From Ailanthus altissimus (Eukaryota; Streptophyta; Magnoliopsida; Sapindales; Simaroubaceae): 64,000 bases of DNA. The translations under genes were made by a program, and so were the position numbers. This document shows positions 11,145-23,183 of this stretch, piece by piece. The DNA lies in assembly GCA_946807835.1 (NCBI GenBank), contig OX327702.1:3658001-3722000 (forward strand), given 5' to 3'. Positions within the stretch are counted from its first letter, which is position 1, and each line of letters starts with the position of its first letter. Under the pieces are notes generated by a model. That model saw only the letters and a list, made by a program, of their open reading frames with translations. It did not search any database and had not been told where the DNA came from.

Positions 11145-12300
11145 GTTGTATAGATATGGAATGGGTTTCATTTTAAAACTTATGACCGTCTCTCCCTTCT
11201 CCAGTAACTTGGTAACAAAATTCAATAATTCTTTGTTTAATGCAATCTCAAACTTTGCACTAGACCACGACACGAATTCAATGAGACTAAAAAACTCGTC
11301 ATTAAACTTGGTTCTATCAAATGCTTGTCTTCATCACATCATTGATCAGCCCTATCCTACTGATATAATCTATGTCACAGTTGAGAAGGTTTGCTTTCAT
11401 CCTACACAAATCAACTTCAATATGCTAGTCCCCCATCTATGTGAAACATATACATTTTAAGATAACAATAATCAACCATTTGAATTTTATGACAAGAAGC
11501 CTAATTTTAAACCACATTTACATTAAAAATTGGAATGAGTAAACACATTAACACCATATGCATTTTAAGACACAATGATAAACTAAATTCTTGATTTATA
11601 CCCACAATGGGCCTCTCATCCATCCCCGGTTCTCACCATTTTTACAGTCAAATAAATTCACTTCACCCATTATAAGCAAACATTCAAACTCATTTCCATC
11701 CCCTGTTCTTACCACTTTAATCCTTTGTTCACATCATTTACACACCCAAACTCACCCACTTAAGGAATTTCCAGCCAACAATCAAACCCATTTCACTCAC
11801 CTACTCATTCTTTTCTCACTCCCTTTTTTTAGTAACAAACCATAAAAATCGAGAGATTGTTAAAAAGAAAAAAAAAATTGCATTTTTTTTACTGTGCTCT
11901 GATTCAAACCAAAAACAAAACATAAAAATGATAAAATACTAATATATCAAATAATAACTAAACAAAATATTCGCCCCATTTTCAATAACAGTCCCTTGCA
12001 AGGTAGTATTGCACGTAACCCAATGTAAATACTTTTTAAAAAAAGTCGGGTATTATTTACCTGGCATGACAGAGTAGACAAAGAGATGCCTATTTCAAAA
12101 TCAAGCATTGTGTTATGATTCTTTCAACAATTTTTTCGATTCCGCAACAAGCTTTCTCCCTTGCCAAAATGGAATTTTCTTTTCACACACTAACTGTAGT
12201 ATTTTCGTTCTCGGTAGATGAAGAGATGTCAATAGTCACACTTTGGAAAATGGCACCAACCTACACTATCCTACTCTACGATTTGATTTTTGACTATATG
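11145..12300. other. Unrecognised interior of the TIR element
   Basis: Open stretches at 11143-11460 and 12115-12330 (plus) show no family I recognise. The minus strand of 11160-11330 reads FDRTKFNDEFFSLIEFVSW in one frame, also unrecognised. It could be captured host sequence or noise. Confidence 0.3.
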
Positions 12301-12369
12301 ATTAGACTTGTCCCATCTTCGTTAAAATAATTTTTTATTAATTCAAATATAATAAACCGTTTGACAATA

Positions 12370-12505
12370 ATACCCTCTACAGTTCTAAGTTAACGGTAAT
12401 TTTTGAACGGGAGAAACAAAAGTCAAAGACAACACGAATAATTCAACTAAACTATAAGGACATTTTTCTTTTTATTAATTTAGCAGTTAATAGTTATAAA
12501 AAAAA
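12370..12505 (-). repeat. Right terminal inverted repeat
   Basis: Reverse complement of the left repeat. The outer part is diverged and AT-rich. Confidence 0.65.
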
Positions 12506-12654
12506 TTTGATTAACAACAAATACTTTGAATATCATAATAATTGGAAAGTATGACAAATTAGATGACATGTAAAGCTTTTATTTTAATTTTAAAAAAGTC
12601 TTGGATTCTTCCTATTTAACATATGATAAATTAGATGACTTGTAAATATTATAT

Positions 12655-13450
12655 TAGCCAACAAAAACGAATTCGACGTCGGTAATTTCTAACTTGATAT
12701 GAGCATGAAGCTAATGAATAACTCTTTTTCGAAAAAAAAAATAAGAGCCTAGATAGAAATGTCATATCAACTGCAAAAACGAATTCGACATCAGTAATTT
12801 CCAACTTGATATGAGCATTAAGCTAAAGAATAACTATTTAAAAAAATTAAATTAAAAAAAAAGAGCCTAGATAGAAATGTCATATCAACCAATATAAATT
12901 TATTCAACATAAATAATCTCTAACTTGATATGAGCAAGAAGCTAATGAATAATTATTTTTTTAAAAAAATTATATTAGCACGAAGCTAATAAACAACTAT
13001 TCTGTTATAAAAAAAATTGAAATTTATATGAGCACTTAACTATTTTTTTAAAAAAAATAAAACCCTAGATAGAAATATTAAATCAGTCAATATAAACGAA
13101 TTCGACATAAGTAATCTCTAACTCGAAGCTAAGGAGCAAACTTGATATGAACACAAAGTTAAAGAGCAATTAATTCAATACAAGTAATCTCTAACTTGAT
13201 ATGAGCATGAAGCTAAGGAACAACTTTTTTTTTAAAGAAAAAAATTATTGGAAAAATAAGAACCTGAATAAAAATAATACATCAACCAACATAAATTATA
13301 TCGACATAAGAACTTGATATGAGCGTTTGACGTAAGTAATCTCTAACTTGACATGAGCACGAAGTTGAGCGCAATTAACTCTTTTTTAAATAAAAAAAAA
13401 ATTTAAGGAAAAATAAGACCTTAGATAATTTGAACTGAAAACTTAATTCT
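12655..13450. repeat. Degenerate minisatellite, about 110-120-bp unit
   Basis: At least five imperfect units carry ACGAATTCGACATAAGTAAT, then CTAACTTGATATGAGCA, then GAAGCTAA, an A/T-rich run, then AGCCTAGATAGAAATGTC and ATATCAACCAATATAA. Units are cleanest at 12665-12895 and increasingly scrambled towards 13450, with partial duplications of the TTGATATGAGCA block. Confidence 0.85.
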
Positions 13451-13849
13451 CACAAAATAAAGATTTTGAAAAAAAAATAATAATAATAATTTGAAAAACA
13501 GAGAGAATATCATTATGAATCATCCATAGTTACTAGGCGTTCAACCATCGCGGTCAACAGACCACGTAGTCAACCATCAATGACGCGGTGGTCAACCGTT
13601 TTCTTTCTCATTTGTGAGGATTAAATTGTTTTATAATTGCAAATCGTCTCTCAAGTTTTATAAATCTTTCTAAAAAGAAAAAAATTGTCATACATAATAA
13701 ATGAAAATTGTAAGAAATTACATAATTGCAATCATCATATTATATACAGATAACATAGCAGCATATGAAGATTCCAGCGTATTGTACACGGTTGAATAAG
13801 AGAGCATTTACTTTCTCAAATACTGAACGGATGATAAAACATAAGTTAC

Positions 13850-13942
13850 CTCGATCAGATTCTTAATGCAAAAGATGACTACGTCAAATGAAGAATCAAA
13901 GAGTGTCATTCCCCACTTCAGTCTGCAACAATCAGTCGCCAT
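13850..13942 (-). CDS. Possible 31-codon exon, unrecognised
   Basis: On the minus strand an ATG at 13942 opens a frame beginning MATDCCRLKWGMTLF and ending KNLIE at 13850, followed by a consensus donor (GAG|GTAACT). It has non-random composition and a good donor, but no homologue is recalled and no partner exon is visible. It could equally be chance. Confidence 0.25.
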
Positions 13943-14508
13943 CCTGCTCTTTTCTGATATCCTGTCCCAATGAGTCTTTCATTCTTAACGAAGGGAAAAA
14001 AAAGGAAAAAAAAAATAGATGTGTCAAGCGGGCCGCATCACTATGACCCGAAACGGGTGAACTGGCTATAGATAAATAAATAAAATAAATAATACCGCAT
14101 ATCTTAAATTTATATTTTAATTTATATTTAGATTTTAAATCATTATTAAATATAATAAATAATTTAAAATTTTATAATATTTTATCATTTAATAACTACT
14201 TAATTTATTATTACTTTAAATAAATTATTATTTAAATTAATAATATATTAAATAATTATTGAATACAGTCAAATTTTAATATTTATGCAAATTTATTTTT
14301 AAATAATTACTTAATATATCATAATTTAAAGAGGTCCTTAATCAAATAAATGAACAAGTAATTGTTATGTCGTTTTTATTTCAATGCGACTGTGAGCGGT
14401 GGCATTTGACCATTCAAACATCATCAGTTATTTGAACAGCCTCCTACCAAGGTAAAATCAGAATAATCTTACTATGAACGGCTACGATTCAAGGTTACAT
14501 ATATAATT
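13943..14508. other. AT-rich intergenic DNA
   Basis: No coding region, repeat or RNA recognised. The block 14080-14340 is almost pure A/T. Confidence 0.4.
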
Positions 14509-14537
14509 GTCCACTTCTTCAAACGATTAGAAAGCAA

Positions 14538-14625
14538 AGATCTGCGTGGATTCGAACCACAATCCTCTCGAAACCCAACAAATTAAGGATTTTGAGCGCT
14601 CTTACCGTTTTGAGCTTACAGACCT
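14538..14625 (-). tRNA. tRNA-like gene or pseudogene, copy 1
   Basis: An 88-nt minus-strand sequence folds partly as a tRNA. AGGTCTG at the 5' end pairs with CAGATCT at the 3' end (7 bp). GCTC/GAGC makes a D stem whose loop contains GG. TGTGG/CCACG makes a T stem around TTCGAAT. A-box-like and B-box-like (GGTTCGAATCC) promoters are therefore present. The anticodon stem CTCAA/TTGGG encloses 13 nt instead of 7, so no anticodon can be assigned, and the variable region is long. It is probably a tRNA-derived sequence; a tRNA with an unusual intron is not excluded. Confidence 0.45.
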
Positions 14626-14664
14626 TACCAATTTTGTCCACTTCTTCAAACGATGAGAAAGCAA

Positions 14665-14752
14665 GGATCTGCGTGGATTCGAACCACAATCCTCTCGAAA
14701 CCCAACAAATTAAGGATTTTGAGCACTCTTACCGTTTTGAGCTTACAGACCT
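14665..14752 (-). tRNA. tRNA-like gene or pseudogene, copy 2
   Basis: Second unit of the tandem pair. Substitutions relative to copy 1 weaken the acceptor end (CAGATCC) and give one G-U pair in the D stem. Same enlarged anticodon loop. Confidence 0.4.
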
Positions 14753-14762
14753 TACCAATTAT

Positions 14763-15812
14763 TGAAGTTGCCAGTCACAGCTTTACACTTCTATTAAGAC
14801 ATTCCTATCAAACATGGATTGTACACTTGAAACTTCAAATATAAAATATAAAAAATATACAATTTTTTCATCACCAGATCAAGTTCAGATAAAAAAATTT
14901 CATCACCAGTCAAAAGTTCAATTCTAGCAGAAACTTGAAACCTCCTTATTAAAAAATTTTATCACCAGTCTAGCAGAAACTTGGAACTTAAAAAATAATC
15001 ACATTTTTATCACTATCACCACCAGTCTAGCAAAATTCATTGCCTGCCAATCAAGACTTTCTCCTGGAATATTGAAAGAAGAATTCAAATGTTCTCTACT
15101 AAGGAACTAGAAGATTTCAAAGTTCTATACTGGCTCCAATTTAAACAAGATATAAGGAACACGAAGAATAAGGAAGTTTTATACTAGCTCTTACAGCAAT
15201 TAAATCAGAACTAAATAATCAAATTAAAACAAGATACAAGGAACTCAAAATTGATGATATGGCTAGAAGAAAAAGAATACTTTAACAGAGCAACATGGGC
15301 ACAGATGCATAAATCAATAACCATAGGATAGCACTGCATGGGAGCATAAATAAAAAATAAAAATAACATGCCTGTATAGATCTGTCCCAAACAAGGAATC
15401 CATGAACACGCCTCCAAAGCTAATACAAACACAAACGTAAAATAACCTTCTGATGATGAATTAGACCTGGTCAATTAAAAAATTAGAATAACTAAATTGA
15501 AATTTACACAGCCTGAATATGAATTAAAAAAGCTCTAGCTGATTCCTCTACAAATTATTTTGCTTGCTCTGCATCACGAACATTGTACAGATGCCCAACA
15601 AATATCTATCGCTAGCTTCAAAGAGAGAAATCTGGCTGCTGTTTAGCGTACAACTTCAAACTTCCACGGTAGATGGTGAATGAAAACTCCAGTACATTTA
15701 GGACGTCCAAAGTTTACACAGCAAGCAGAAGCATACAAAAGTAGTACCCAATTTACGAGGGAGCCAGCTGGTATAAACAGATCAACATAGCTAACTAGTG
15801 TCAACCATAAAA
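14763..15812. other. AT-rich DNA with short repeated phrases
   Basis: The phrase TTCATCACCAGTC…CAGAAACTTG recurs three or four times between 14870 and 15030. Minus-strand open stretches at 15211-15474 and 15643-15852 encode hydrophobic peptides that I do not recognise. Confidence 0.4.
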
Positions 15813-16106
15813 CTACTCTCAGCAATGGCAAGAAGCAATTCGATGGAACCAAGTATATGATTGATCTCCAGCCATGGATTTTAAAAGGCTTTAATAAAGA
15901 CCCATGTAACCATGTTGGCAGTTGTACAAAAAATAATTATACCAGCAAATACTACTCTCAGTGGTGGCAAGCAATTCTATGGAACCAAGTATAGGATGCA
16001 GAATCTTCAATCATAGATTTTTAAAGGCATAAAGACCCATGTAACCATGTTAGAGACATGTAACCATGTGGGTAGTCGTAAAAATAAAAATAATTGTACC
16101 AGCAAA
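15813..16106. repeat. Tandem duplication, about 140-bp unit
   Basis: Two units start ACTACTCTCAG and contain GGAACCAAGTATA, then AAAGACCCATGTAACCATG and end ATTxTACCAGCAAA. The second unit has an internal duplication of CATGTAACCATGT. Confidence 0.85.
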
Positions 16107-16639
16107 AGCATAAAATAATTGTAAGTCAGAGATTGTGGAGTAGATGATTTGATCTGAAAACGCCATCTTAGAATCATAATTCAATGAATAAGTCAATGCA
16201 ATTTTGCTGAGCAAATGTAAAGATGGTGAAAGAAAATGATATCTCGTGCTAAAATAATGATATCTCGCTCTAATACCAACTCAAGGTGTCAGTTCTTGTT
16301 AAAATCAATCTTACCAAGTGAACAAAAATCAAAGAAACTTTAATATGGATCATCACCATGTTAAAATTTTATTTCTAGTGAACAGAAATTAAAGTGACTA
16401 CTTTAATATGAAACATCACAATGGTGAATGGCAAACTGTCAATTATGGTAGTTGAAATCTTTCAAAACAAATTTAGACCCCATAAACAGAAAACAAAGTG
16501 AATCATCAACATGGTGAATAGAAAACTATCAATTATGCTAGTTGAAATCTTTCAGAACAAGTTTGGACACTATATATCAGCAGATTGCATGCATATAGCT
16601 GGTTATGTTAAAATTGGTGTTAAAATTTTCATTAATTTT
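16107..16639. repeat. Diffuse imperfect repeats
   Basis: GTGAACAxAAATxAAAG…TTTAATATG…CATCAxxATG phrases recur at 16318-16425. CTATCAATTATGxTAGTTGAA recurs at 16437 and 16527. This suggests old local duplications. Confidence 0.5.
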
Positions 16640-16810
16640 TATTTAAAGCACTACTGTATTTAGAGCCTACTGTAAATAATAAATCATGATTTAAAGTACT
16701 ACTGTATTTAGAGCCTAAATGATTAGAGCACATAATTTTGCATTACTAAATCATGATTTAAAGTACTACTGTATCTAGAGGCTAAAACATTAGAGCATAA
16801 TTCCAAACCT
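16640..16810. repeat. Three copies of a 34-bp phrase
   Basis: ATTTAAAGTACTACTGTATT followed by TAGAGCC occurs at about 16643, 16690 and 16755 with minor changes. Confidence 0.8.
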
Positions 16811-17010
16811 TTTGAGAACCGCAAGTCAATTGATTCATTGCAGAGAGATTTTGAGCACCTAAAGTCAATTGGTTGATTGCAGAGTGAATTTGACCAACCC
16901 GTGAATTGGATCAATCAAATAGTAGCGCTGTTGAAACAACTCTGGCGTGCATGGGGTTGATAGTGGCGAATTGGTGAAAAAGCAAAGCAATAGAGAGGCA
17001 GGAACAAACA

Positions 17011-17036
17011 CGCAAACACACACACACACACACACT
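17011..17036. repeat. AC dinucleotide microsatellite
   Basis: About 11 AC units. On the minus strand it gives a spurious Cys-Val run. Confidence 0.9.
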
Positions 17037-17339
17037 CCGGAGAGGAGAACCCGGGCAACTCCCGTGCGATCTCCTCTCAAAACCACAAAATTAGTATTTT
17101 TATTAAGATTTGGGTGACCTGCCATGCAAGCGCACCTGTCATGGCAAAGGCCGGATGACAAAGAAATAATCAGGACTCAGCCATGTAAAATTTAGGCTTC
17201 TTCATCCTGATACATCTCCTACATCCATTATAAATAAACCGATCTTCAATCAATGGATTACACAGCACAAGCATCCTCAAGGCTCAAAAAGTATCCTTCA
17301 ACCACACGATCAGACCTTTGCTTCCACAAAAATCTTAGC

Positions 17340-18060
17340 CTCCCCGTCCATCGACCTACAGACAATAATATAATAATTTAAATCAGAATTAATAAGAACA
17401 CAACTGAAAATCCTGATGTTAACTTCTTCATCAACGCAAAATTAAGCCAAATTCCAAACATTATACGAATGTTCTTGGAATTTTCCTGTTTCATGAGAAA
17501 AGCATAGTAGCTAATAGACCTGAATATAACAATTTTATATCAAAATTAACAAGAACACATCCAATATTTCTTCATCAATCTCAATATTTGCAACATTACA
17601 TATCCAAAAATGTCGATCAATTAAGAAATTTCGAACAATTATGCCTAATTCAATATTTAAAAATTCGATAAATCAAGAAATTACCAAAAATTACTGTTGC
17701 CCAATTAATAAAGGATCTGATTATGCCTAAGAGACAATATCTAACTAATATTCAGACCTGGAATCGACATCGAAGATAAAAGCTTATAGGCTCGAACAAG
17801 GCAGATCACGTCGTTGAATCAAGAAACAACCGGTCACTGCTTCATTCAAGTACGGCATCAAAACGCTGATCACCAGGCGATCCAGCGTATTTTGGAGATG
17901 AATTGATTCGAGGATGAGCGATCAACATCTAATCTGAAAAAGAAAAGCAAAGAAATAAATGAGAATATAATGTGGACGGATGATGAAAGCAGGGTATTAT
18001 ATATTGACAGAGAGAAGTCGGTTATTGAGATGGACGCTTGGGATTCACGACTGCTTTATA
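17340..18060 (-). promoter_or_regulatory. Possible promoter and intron-containing 5' leader (minus)
   Basis: On the minus strand TTTATAAAGCAG at about 18055 could be a TATA box. It is followed by a pyrimidine-rich leader and a candidate intron reaching a pyrimidine-rich acceptor before 17354 (TTGTCTGTAG|G). A short frame starting ATGGACGGGGAGGC lies just after it and stops after 13 codons. The arrangement looks like a plant 5' leader, but I cannot name a gene or show a long ORF, so it may be a decayed or non-coding transcription unit. Confidence 0.25.
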
Positions 18061-18451
18061 AATCGACGGGTAAAAATCAAACACGTGTTTGACTTGGTAT
18101 CTTGTATTGTAATTTACCGGTGGCATATATAGTGGAATATTTTCTTTTGCGTCGGTTCTACGCACACGTTAAAGATGTTGACCTTGTCAAACTCAAAGAA
18201 AACTCATAAAAGAAATATGGGCCTATTTGGAATAAATATGGGCCATATTAGTGGGCATCACCCATGAAAGTAGAATTTAGGCCGAAACAATGAAGCCCAA
18301 ATGTTTCAGAAAACGAGAAATTCCCGTCACCGTTGAGAAGTTTAGTTACAAACGAGAATTACCCACGTCGGTTAGGCATTACACCCTTAGTAATAGGAAA
18401 TTGCAACTTGGTAATAGAAAATTTCAAATTAGTCCCTGTTAAATATGTTTA
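18061..18451. other. Intergenic DNA
   Basis: Upstream flank of the possible leader. No feature recognised. Confidence 0.35.
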
Positions 18452-18740
18452 TTGAAACATTAAATAAAGTTTACAAAACGTTTCAAGTTAATTCTATAGA
18501 TTAAATGTAATTTTAACTAAGTTTTTATTTGTGAAATAAATTGTGTGTTTGAAAGAGTTGAAGTTAGTCATACAAAAATAAATTATAAATTCATATATTG
18601 AAAAATTAAATAAATTTCTAAAAAAAATTCAAGTTGATCTCATATATATTAATTTTAATTAAATTTGAATTTATCAAATAAGTTGTATAGTTAAAAGAGT
18701 TGAAGTTAGTTTGATGAAAATAAATAAAATATTCTTACAA
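18452..18740. repeat. Degenerate tandem duplication, about 145-bp unit
   Basis: Two units share TTGAAAxATTAAATAAAxTT, then TTCAAGTTxATxxTATA and AAGAGTTGAAGTTAGT. Confidence 0.65.
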
Positions 18741-20029
18741 TAATAAATAATATTGATGACGAACATATTGAAGTAAGACATAGTTTATAGAAAAGATAAT
18801 TCATTTATATTAATATAGTCATGGTTGTAAGCGGTTGGATTATAGTAGGAAAGCAATTGTTGGGTTAATATGAATAAAGATTGTAAATTTTGAAAATTTA
18901 AAAAATATTTACATAATATATGTAGTTTTATTACATACGTCGTATAAATATAAACATTTCTTTATATTTAGAATTAGATGGTTTGTGTAAATTAATGTGA
19001 CGAAAGAACTCAAAAGAATCATATAAGTTAAAATTACGTGAAGATTACATATTTTATGGTAAAGATAGTTCAATTGCTATAAAGATTAACGTATGAAAGT
19101 GATAACAATAGATTTAAAAGGTAGAACGAAGAGGGAAAAAAAATTAACGATAGAAAATTGATAACACATGAGAAAGAATATATTAAAATAAATAAATACA
19201 GTAAATAAAAAAAAGTTATTTAGGAGGAAAAATTATATATTTATTTGAAAATAAAATAGTTGCAACAACGCAACTACTAACCAAAAAAAAATGATATTGA
19301 TGCATGGTAAATGATATAAAAATACGAGTTTTTTTGAGAGTTTTAACCATAAATTTTTAGATCGAGATAAAAACAGATTCTAAATTCAAGATTGATCGGA
19401 TACGTTTACGAGGGACTTGATCAGGTCTTTTAATTTTGAGATATTTGTTGAACCAAATTGGCAAATGTCTAGGAATTGAATTAAAGAAAAAAAACAGGTG
19501 CAACATGTGCTGTTTTGCTGCTAAATTAATTGATCCTAAGTTTGGCGATAGATTCAATTCCTGTGTTAGATTTGTTATGTACTTTTGCAAGAAATTTGTA
19601 ATTAGAAATTAGAAATATATTTTAAAAATTAAAAATTTGAATGTGAATTATTTATTTTAGAAATTAAAAATTTGGATTTATTACATATTTTAAAAATTAT
19701 GAATTGGAATATTCAGATAGTTCAATAAATGCCTTAAAAATTAAAAATATCCAAAATATATCATATCCAAAAAAAATGTCAAAACCAACAAAAAAAAGCT
19801 TCAATTTAGCCTAATACGAAAAGATATTTTTTTTAAAAAAATATCAAAATATAAAAAAAAAATTAGACCAATTTAAGATATGGGCCAACAAATCCAACCG
19901 ACCCAAAAAAAGACCATGACTTGAAATGAGGTGTGAGTATATATATGTACCCACTTATACGAAAATTTGTTTTAACTTATTGCACTTTTTATCAAATAAA
20001 GTGTGAATATATTCTCACTTTTGAAGATT
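18741..20029. other. AT-rich intergenic DNA
   Basis: No recognisable gene. 19590-19720 has reiterated AATTxGAAATTxGAAAT phrases. A 77-codon minus-strand open stretch (19357-19590) has no recognised homology. Confidence 0.4.
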
Positions 20030-20763
20030 GAATAGATAAAAATTATTATATTAGACCATATCATCTCAAAGTTGTATTAGAGATAAACTTGATCCTCATG
20101 CCCTTAAGAGTATCTTCTTGATTTCTTTAGTTTACAAAAGCGTTATAAATGCTTGAAATCCTCCTATAGGTAAATACTATATGTCTATAAATGTTCCATT
20201 CTACAAATAAGAGTTATATTATTCTGAAAATATATCTCTGGTTCTTTTTTTATGGGAGATTAATAATAAAGAAGAGGAATAATTAAAGTTAAAAGAGAAG
20301 AATTTATGAATTTCGAGTACGGGGAAAGATTTATATAGTTTAAGTAAGGGATGAGTCTTTAGATGATTTAAACCTTGAGGAAAGAAATGGTGAAAGACCT
20401 GCTCAACTATTCCAAAACATTTATACTAAGAAAAACAATGCTATTGTTGTGTCTTCTTCAAACCATGACATTCCTCTTAATGATACTATTATGCTTTAAA
20501 TGACTTTTCCAATATTGATCCTAAGGTATGTTTTTATTCATCATAACTTTAACTTTTGAAATTGATTCTAACCTATAACTCTAAAAATTGTTACCTTGAA
20601 CCCATATATTGTTGAGATAAGAGATATCCATTTCGTGATGGTAAAGAACTTGATAGTTAGGGTTTTTAAAAGTCATCTTCTAATATTGTTTATCCTATTT
20701 ATGATTTTGTCTTTTATCTTTATTTGTTTAAGTCTCACTTAGCCCTTACCCATTAGTTGTTCT
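20030..20763 (+). pseudogene. Copia family C: integrase C-terminal region and linker
   Basis: In shifting frames this reads DPHALKS-like and KYYMSINVPF-like blocks, corresponding to the conserved 'KLDPRALKCVFLGY' and 'R(K)xxVSMDVTFxE' segments after the copia integrase core. It then gives YPIYDFVFYLYLFKSHLAL, matching the 'YPxxxYVSYxRxSxSHKAF' linker that precedes reverse transcriptase. Multiple frameshifts. Solo LTR 1 interrupts it at 20764. Confidence 0.65.
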
Positions 20764-23183
20764 TGTTGAAAATCGAGTGTATGACATATAAGTGTATACA
20801 TAATTTAAAAATTACTATATGGAGCGGAAGCACGTTAACATATACACTCAATTTAACAATTAATTACATATATCACATATATGAATAAGTATAACTATTA
20901 TAAAAAAAATATATACATGATGAACAATTGTATTAAAAATATTATGTAAAACACTTACCTAATGAAGGTAGCTTTACAAAATCTTTAAGTCCTCCATCAA
21001 TTCAAGTGAAGAACTCACCTTGAAGTGTACTGTTGAACAATTCTAGTTCATAACAGTTTGGTGAGATTATAGAGCTAAAATGATAGGTATGTTTTAAAAT
21101 TTCTAGCAACATGTGTTCAAACTCTTTGAACACAATTTTTGTTTCTTAAAATAGAGATGATAAATATTTAACATACAACTCTTATATTAATTCTTAGAAA
21201 CAATTTTCATAGAATAATTATTTTGAGCAACTCTTATTTAATATAATTATCTATTTCTCCAATTTTCTTTTGTTCATTATGAGTCATCCATTAGAGACGG
21301 AGAATAAGAGAAGTTTGTTTATTTTTTCAACACTCGAAAGAACAAAACTCAATATTCTCTCACTTACCTATTCTTCTTTGCCATTGTCGAAATTCCTTCT
21401 CCAAATTGAATGAATTATTCAATTGTTTTGCCAAATCATTTTTGTTATTCAACACTTTTGATTAAACAAAAAGAAGTGCTCTATCAATTTTATTGTTGGT
21501 CTCCTACTTAGAATTAATTAATCAAGCACTAGATTAATGGCCACTAAAATTAATCTTTACCTAACAAATATAATTACTTTAATTATAATGGATAAATAAA
21601 TGACCAACATCTAGACCCCTCATTGTATTAAAATACAATGCTATGAACTATATATATATATTATAATATCATATAATAATATAATAATTATATATATAAT
21701 TTAATTATTCAAAACAATTTTGAATAACTATTTTTTACCTTACAAATTTTTACTATCAAGGTTAAATGGTAAAAAGGTAAAATCAAATCATTGAACAAAT
21801 TGTACTACTTGTCAACATACTATTGATTAACAACCCTTATTAATTAATTAAGTGATATACTTAACAATAACAAATGTACATCCCGAGGGATCCCGAAACA
21901 ATTATCTTATTTTGCTGAAATTTATCGGATCAAATTATTCAATCCAATTCGCTATCCTAGTGCGCAATGAGTACACTTCATATTGTGAGACTCTCTAGGT
22001 CCACAACTGATTTGTCATATGGAGCTCCTCCATATATCCGTGAACGATATCCTACATACACGTTACAGATATTACAAATCAGCGTGTTAGACCATGCAAT
22101 TTAAGGTTATTGCATATTTATATAATCCTTCCATAAATTTATATCCTTGAAGAGCAGAGATATAGATCATTACTGTCAAATCTCTATTTGCTTAACCATG
22201 AACTTATCTCCATATTTATATTTCATTAAATAATATCCATAAATACTTTTGTGATATTATTTATTCCTTCGGAATATATTTTCTGAGGTTTATGCTTGTG
22301 GCCACAAGACTTTCTGAAATACAATCTCGGAGCATCAGGATATACAATCCACTCATATGAGCTGATGGATCCCATATCTATGCACACCGGACTCTATGAG
22401 TATCGAACCATACCCAGCGACACCCCAACAGTCAGACCATGAAAGGTTTCTAATATGTGTGAAACCAAAGTATGGTGGATCACTTACAAGCCCACTGTGG
22501 CACTTAGGTCAAAGGACTACAAATACTACTCAATTCGGAAGACATTTTATTGACAGTTTTATAATATGTCTATTGGAGATCCTCGTGAGTTTGTTCAATA
22601 TCTAGTCCTTACTAAATACATGCATCTCTATACGAGTTTCCCACTAAACTCATGGTTTGCTAAGACTAACCATCTGGACAATTCAGATATAGACGTACAC
22701 TAATCTATATTAATGGGTTCCACCGATAGGCCTGCGTCGATGAAATTAGATCAAGAACATTATGTTTGAGAACATACTTGCATAATGACATTTTCTAGCA
22801 CTATCTGCAACTCTTTGCAGTTATGTCATTACTAATATATTCTCAGTCATTGTCCCATTTCAGATAAGGCTCTAACTCCTTAGATTTTGCTAACTGTATG
22901 AACTTGCTAACTCTTAACTTCACTAACTCTTAGCACTACTAACTCGTAGTACTTCTAACTATTAGCGTTTCTAACTATTAGCGTTTCTAACTCTTAACAC
23001 TGATCTAAACTCTTTTAGATCAGATCTAAACTTCTTCAAATCATACAATGTCTGAAACGTTACAAGCATCTTACCATTTAATAATAAATAATATCAACGA
23101 TTTTATTAGAAATGATAATTATATAAATACTATCATTATATATTTATACATAATGGGATGGCACATAAGCACAAATCTCAATA
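20764..23183 (-). mobile_element. Solo LTR 1 (family L), minus orientation
   Basis: 2,420 bp. On the minus strand it starts TATTGAG (TG mutated to TA) and ends …CAACA at 20764. Flanks are GTTCT (20759-20763) and GTTTT (23184-23188), a 5-bp target duplication with one change. It is the reverse complement, with divergence, of solo LTR 2 along most of its length (for example the GTGGATCACTTACAAGCCCA block at about 22480). No internal retrotransposon sequence remains, so it arose by LTR-LTR recombination. It holds a short tandem repeat of CTAACT(A/C)TTAGCxxTT at 22900-23010. Confidence 0.85.

Larger units (their letters stand above)
9290..12505. mobile_element. DNA transposon with long terminal inverted repeats, probably MULE
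   Basis: The sequence around 9407-9450 (…TTCAAAAATTACCGTTAACTTAGAACT…) recurs as its reverse complement at about 12378-12412. The match extends outwards on both sides (GTTTAGTTxAATTA…CGTGTT; then AT-rich homology) to about 9295 and about 12505. That gives terminal inverted repeats of roughly 120-200 bp flanking 3.2 kb. Long TIRs of this kind are typical of Mutator-like elements. No transposase domain was recognised inside, so it is probably non-autonomous or degraded. Exact ends and a 9-bp target duplication could not be fixed by eye. Confidence 0.6.
14509..14762. repeat. 127-bp tandem duplication (two units)
   Basis: 14509-14635 and 14636-14762 are near-identical, with a few substitutions. 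Each unit contains a tRNA-like sequence on the minus strand. Confidence 0.95.

Noticed and set aside
12655..13450. Regularly spaced repeats considered as a CRISPR array
   Set aside because: Units are contiguous, long, diverged and AT-rich in a plant nuclear context; there is no repeat-spacer alternation.
16865..17161. 98-codon minus-strand frame with a Cys-Val run
   Set aside because: Crosses an AC microsatellite. No recognised domain and no supporting splice structure.
19357..19590. 77-codon minus-strand frame
   Set aside because: AT-rich chance frame with no recognised homology.
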